Shown in pieces: positions 62,930 to 64,000 of a stretch of DNA of 64,000 nt. Position 1 is the first letter of the stretch, and each line of letters starts with the position of its first letter. A program made the position numbers and the translations under genes. Source of the stretch: Lysobacterales bacterium (GTDB lineage: Bacteria > Pseudomonadota > Gammaproteobacteria > Xanthomonadales > SZUA-38); NCBI GenBank assembly GCA_028285525.1, contig JANQOZ010000109.1:62001-126000 (forward strand). Reading direction: 5' to 3'. Below the pieces are notes generated by a model that was not told where the DNA came from, ran no database searches, and was given only the letters and a program-made list of their open reading frames with translations.

Positions 62930-63880
62930 CTAACCCTTAAGGAAAGCCGCCACGGCGTCAGCCCAGGCCTCCGGCTGCTGATCGACGATGTCGACACCGC
63001 CGCCGTCCAGCTCAGCGAACGCGAAGTCCGGACGCAGCTGCCGGGCCTCGTGCGCCTCTTCGTTGATGACGTCGCCGGTGTTGGTGAGGATCAGCGTGTG
63101 GTGCTTCACTCTCTTCAGCGCTGCCGCGTGGTCGTAGATAAACGCCGCGTGGTGACCGATCCAGAAAGGCGCGTAACCCTGAAACTTTTCCACCGCGTAG
63201 CGGGTGATGGTCTTCGGGTCCGCGCCCTCCCCGTACATGCGGTAACGGGTGGCAAATGACGCCTGCAGGTGGCTGCCGTCGTCCTGAAAAACAAAATCGA
63301 TCTCCCGCTCCTGCACGCCTTCCAGGAATTCCTTTCGCTGAGCCTCATCCACCGGCAGCGGTCCGTTGACGATCAGGCGCCGAACCCGAGATGGGAACTG
63401 GAGCGCCACTTCCGTTGCGACCATGGCACCCGTGTGATGACCCAGCACATCTGCTTGCGTTAATCCAAGGTGATCCAGCACCGCGGGCACCGCGCCGGCC
63501 CAGTCCTCGATGGTCGGCACAAACGGCACCGGGTCCGACTCGCCAAAGCCCGGCGTGTCAATCCCGATGGCGCGAATACCTCGCCGGTGCAGCGGCTCAT
63601 AAATGTTGCTGAACTGGCGCGAGGTTTGCGGCGCCTGATGGCACAGCACCAGCGGCATGCCGCTGCCGGTATCCCGGTAATGCACCTGACCGAACGGCCC
63701 TTCGGCGTAGCCGCGACGCGGCACAAACGGCGGTTCCATCGGGCCGGCGCGCAGCGCGTGAGGATTGAGTTCGGCCCGGGTTTTGACCGACTCGCCGCGC
63801 GTGGGCATCGCCGTGGTCAACAGGGCGGCCCCAGCCGCGGCAGTACCCAGCAAGAGCTGACGACGGGCTAAATCAACCAT
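62930..63880 (-). CDS. Exported alpha/beta hydrolase with His at the nucleophile position
   Basis: A 316-residue protein with a Tat-like leader (ARRQLLLGTAAAGAALLTT). The alpha/beta-hydrolase fold is clear (oxyanion strand VLCHQAPQTSRQFS, GIDTPGFGESDP), but the nucleophile elbow reads G-H-H-T-G instead of G-x-S-x-G, so Ser is replaced by His. This may be a non-hydrolytic or altered-chemistry enzyme. ATG 63880 has AGGAG 8 bases upstream, better than the ATG at 63886. Its start overlaps the end of an upstream minus-strand reading frame. Confidence 0.83.
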   Translation of the reverse strand: MVDLARRQLLLGTAAAGAALLTTAMPTRGESVKTRAELNPHALRAGPMEPPFVPRRGYAEGPFGQVHYRDTGSGMPLVLCHQAPQTSRQFSNIYEPLHRRGIRAIGIDTPGFGESDPVPFVPTIEDWAGAVPAVLDHLGLTQADVLGHHTGAMVATEVALQFPSRVRRLIVNGPLPVDEAQRKEFLEGVQEREIDFVFQDDGSHLQASFATRYRMYGEGADPKTITRYAVEKFQGYAPFWIGHHAAFIYDHAAALKRVKHHTLILTNTGDVINEEAHEARQLRPDFAFAELDGGGVDIVDQQPEAWADAVAAFLKG

Positions 63881-64000
63881 GAGCATCTCTCCTGATGGAC
63901 CTTACGGCGGGAATCTGCCGCCAGCCGGTTGTCTCGTCCAGCACAAAAGCCGTGGCGCCACGGCTTGCCAGAATCGGCCTGGCGGCATCGCCGAGGCTCA
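63873..64000 (-). CDS. C-terminal fragment of a gene running off the right edge
   Basis: The last 128 bases hold an open minus-strand frame of about 42 residues (including ARPILASRGATAFVLDET) ending at a TGA that overlaps the hydrolase start by 8 bases. The protein-like composition and overlap suggest a real upstream gene of the same operon. It is too short to identify. Confidence 0.4.
   Translation of the reverse strand, partial: SLGDAARPILASRGATAFVLDETTGWRQIPAVRSIRRDAHG

Overview
The window is a gene-dense, GC-rich chromosomal segment from a Gram-negative gammaproteobacterium. The pairs sspA-sspB and pqiABC, a FimV-like protein, a cytochrome bc1 operon, a DegS-type protease and a glutaminyl-tRNA synthetase all point that way. 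A MetX-type acyltransferase that resembles the Xanthomonas/Lysobacter serine O-succinyltransferases and an Oar-like TonB receptor suggest a relative of the Lysobacterales (Xanthomonadales) or nearby marine lineages. This placement comes from reading protein motifs, not from a search. No phage, IS element, CRISPR array or rRNA was seen. One tRNA (Leu, CAA) is present.

Layout. 1-9.5 kb, all minus: DUF748 envelope protein, PpnN nucleosidase, short FimV-like protein, terminator, Oar-like TonB-dependent receptor. 9.7-14.9 kb, minus: a membrane class III adenylate cyclase with HAMP and GAF regions, then malate dehydrogenase followed by a TPR-sulfotransferase. 15.0-17.6 kb, plus: a periplasmic gamma-glutamyltransferase-like enzyme and a secreted protein with two cysteine-rich repeats resembling SUEL/rhamnose-binding lectin domains. 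17.6-21.0 kb, minus: an FHA protein and a Ser/Thr kinase with a sulfatase-modifying-factor-like C-terminal domain. 21.1-35.2 kb is mostly housekeeping: DUF3301, sspAB, petABC, degS, dcd, apbC, metG, a NYN-LOTUS protein, nucleoside hydrolase, glnS and a membrane-TPR protein. 35.4-39.6 kb, minus: small ORF, TrmB-like methyltransferase, DUF4252 lipoprotein, and a BlaR1-like M56 peptidase with its BlaI repressor, preceded by a promoter covered by two near-identical operators. 39.7-41.5 kb: metX-like acyltransferase, cysteine dioxygenase, tRNA-Leu.

41.5-49.7 kb, directly downstream of the tRNA, looks accessory: VOC protein, an isoquinoline-oxidoreductase-type molybdenum enzyme with its own dihaem cytochrome, an S41 peptidase, a two-lobed aspartyl protease, and a TetR/SnoaL divergent pair with two matching operator palindromes. 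49.8-53.8 kb: TrhA/hemolysin III, a beta-barrel-like protein, a small membrane protein, and a secreted MORN-repeat protein fused to a C13 (legumain/caspase-like) peptidase.

54.0-61.3 kb is the most interesting block: five plus-strand genes in overlapping or 2-bp-spaced order, pqiA-pqiB-pqiC, a LolA-like carrier, and an RND/MMPL transporter whose C-terminus is a cyclic-nucleotide-binding domain. It reads as one unit for envelope lipid movement with a possible cAMP or c-di-GMP input. 61.4-64 kb: a FAD oxidoreductase and an alpha/beta hydrolase, both with Tat-like leaders, the hydrolase lacking the usual nucleophile serine.
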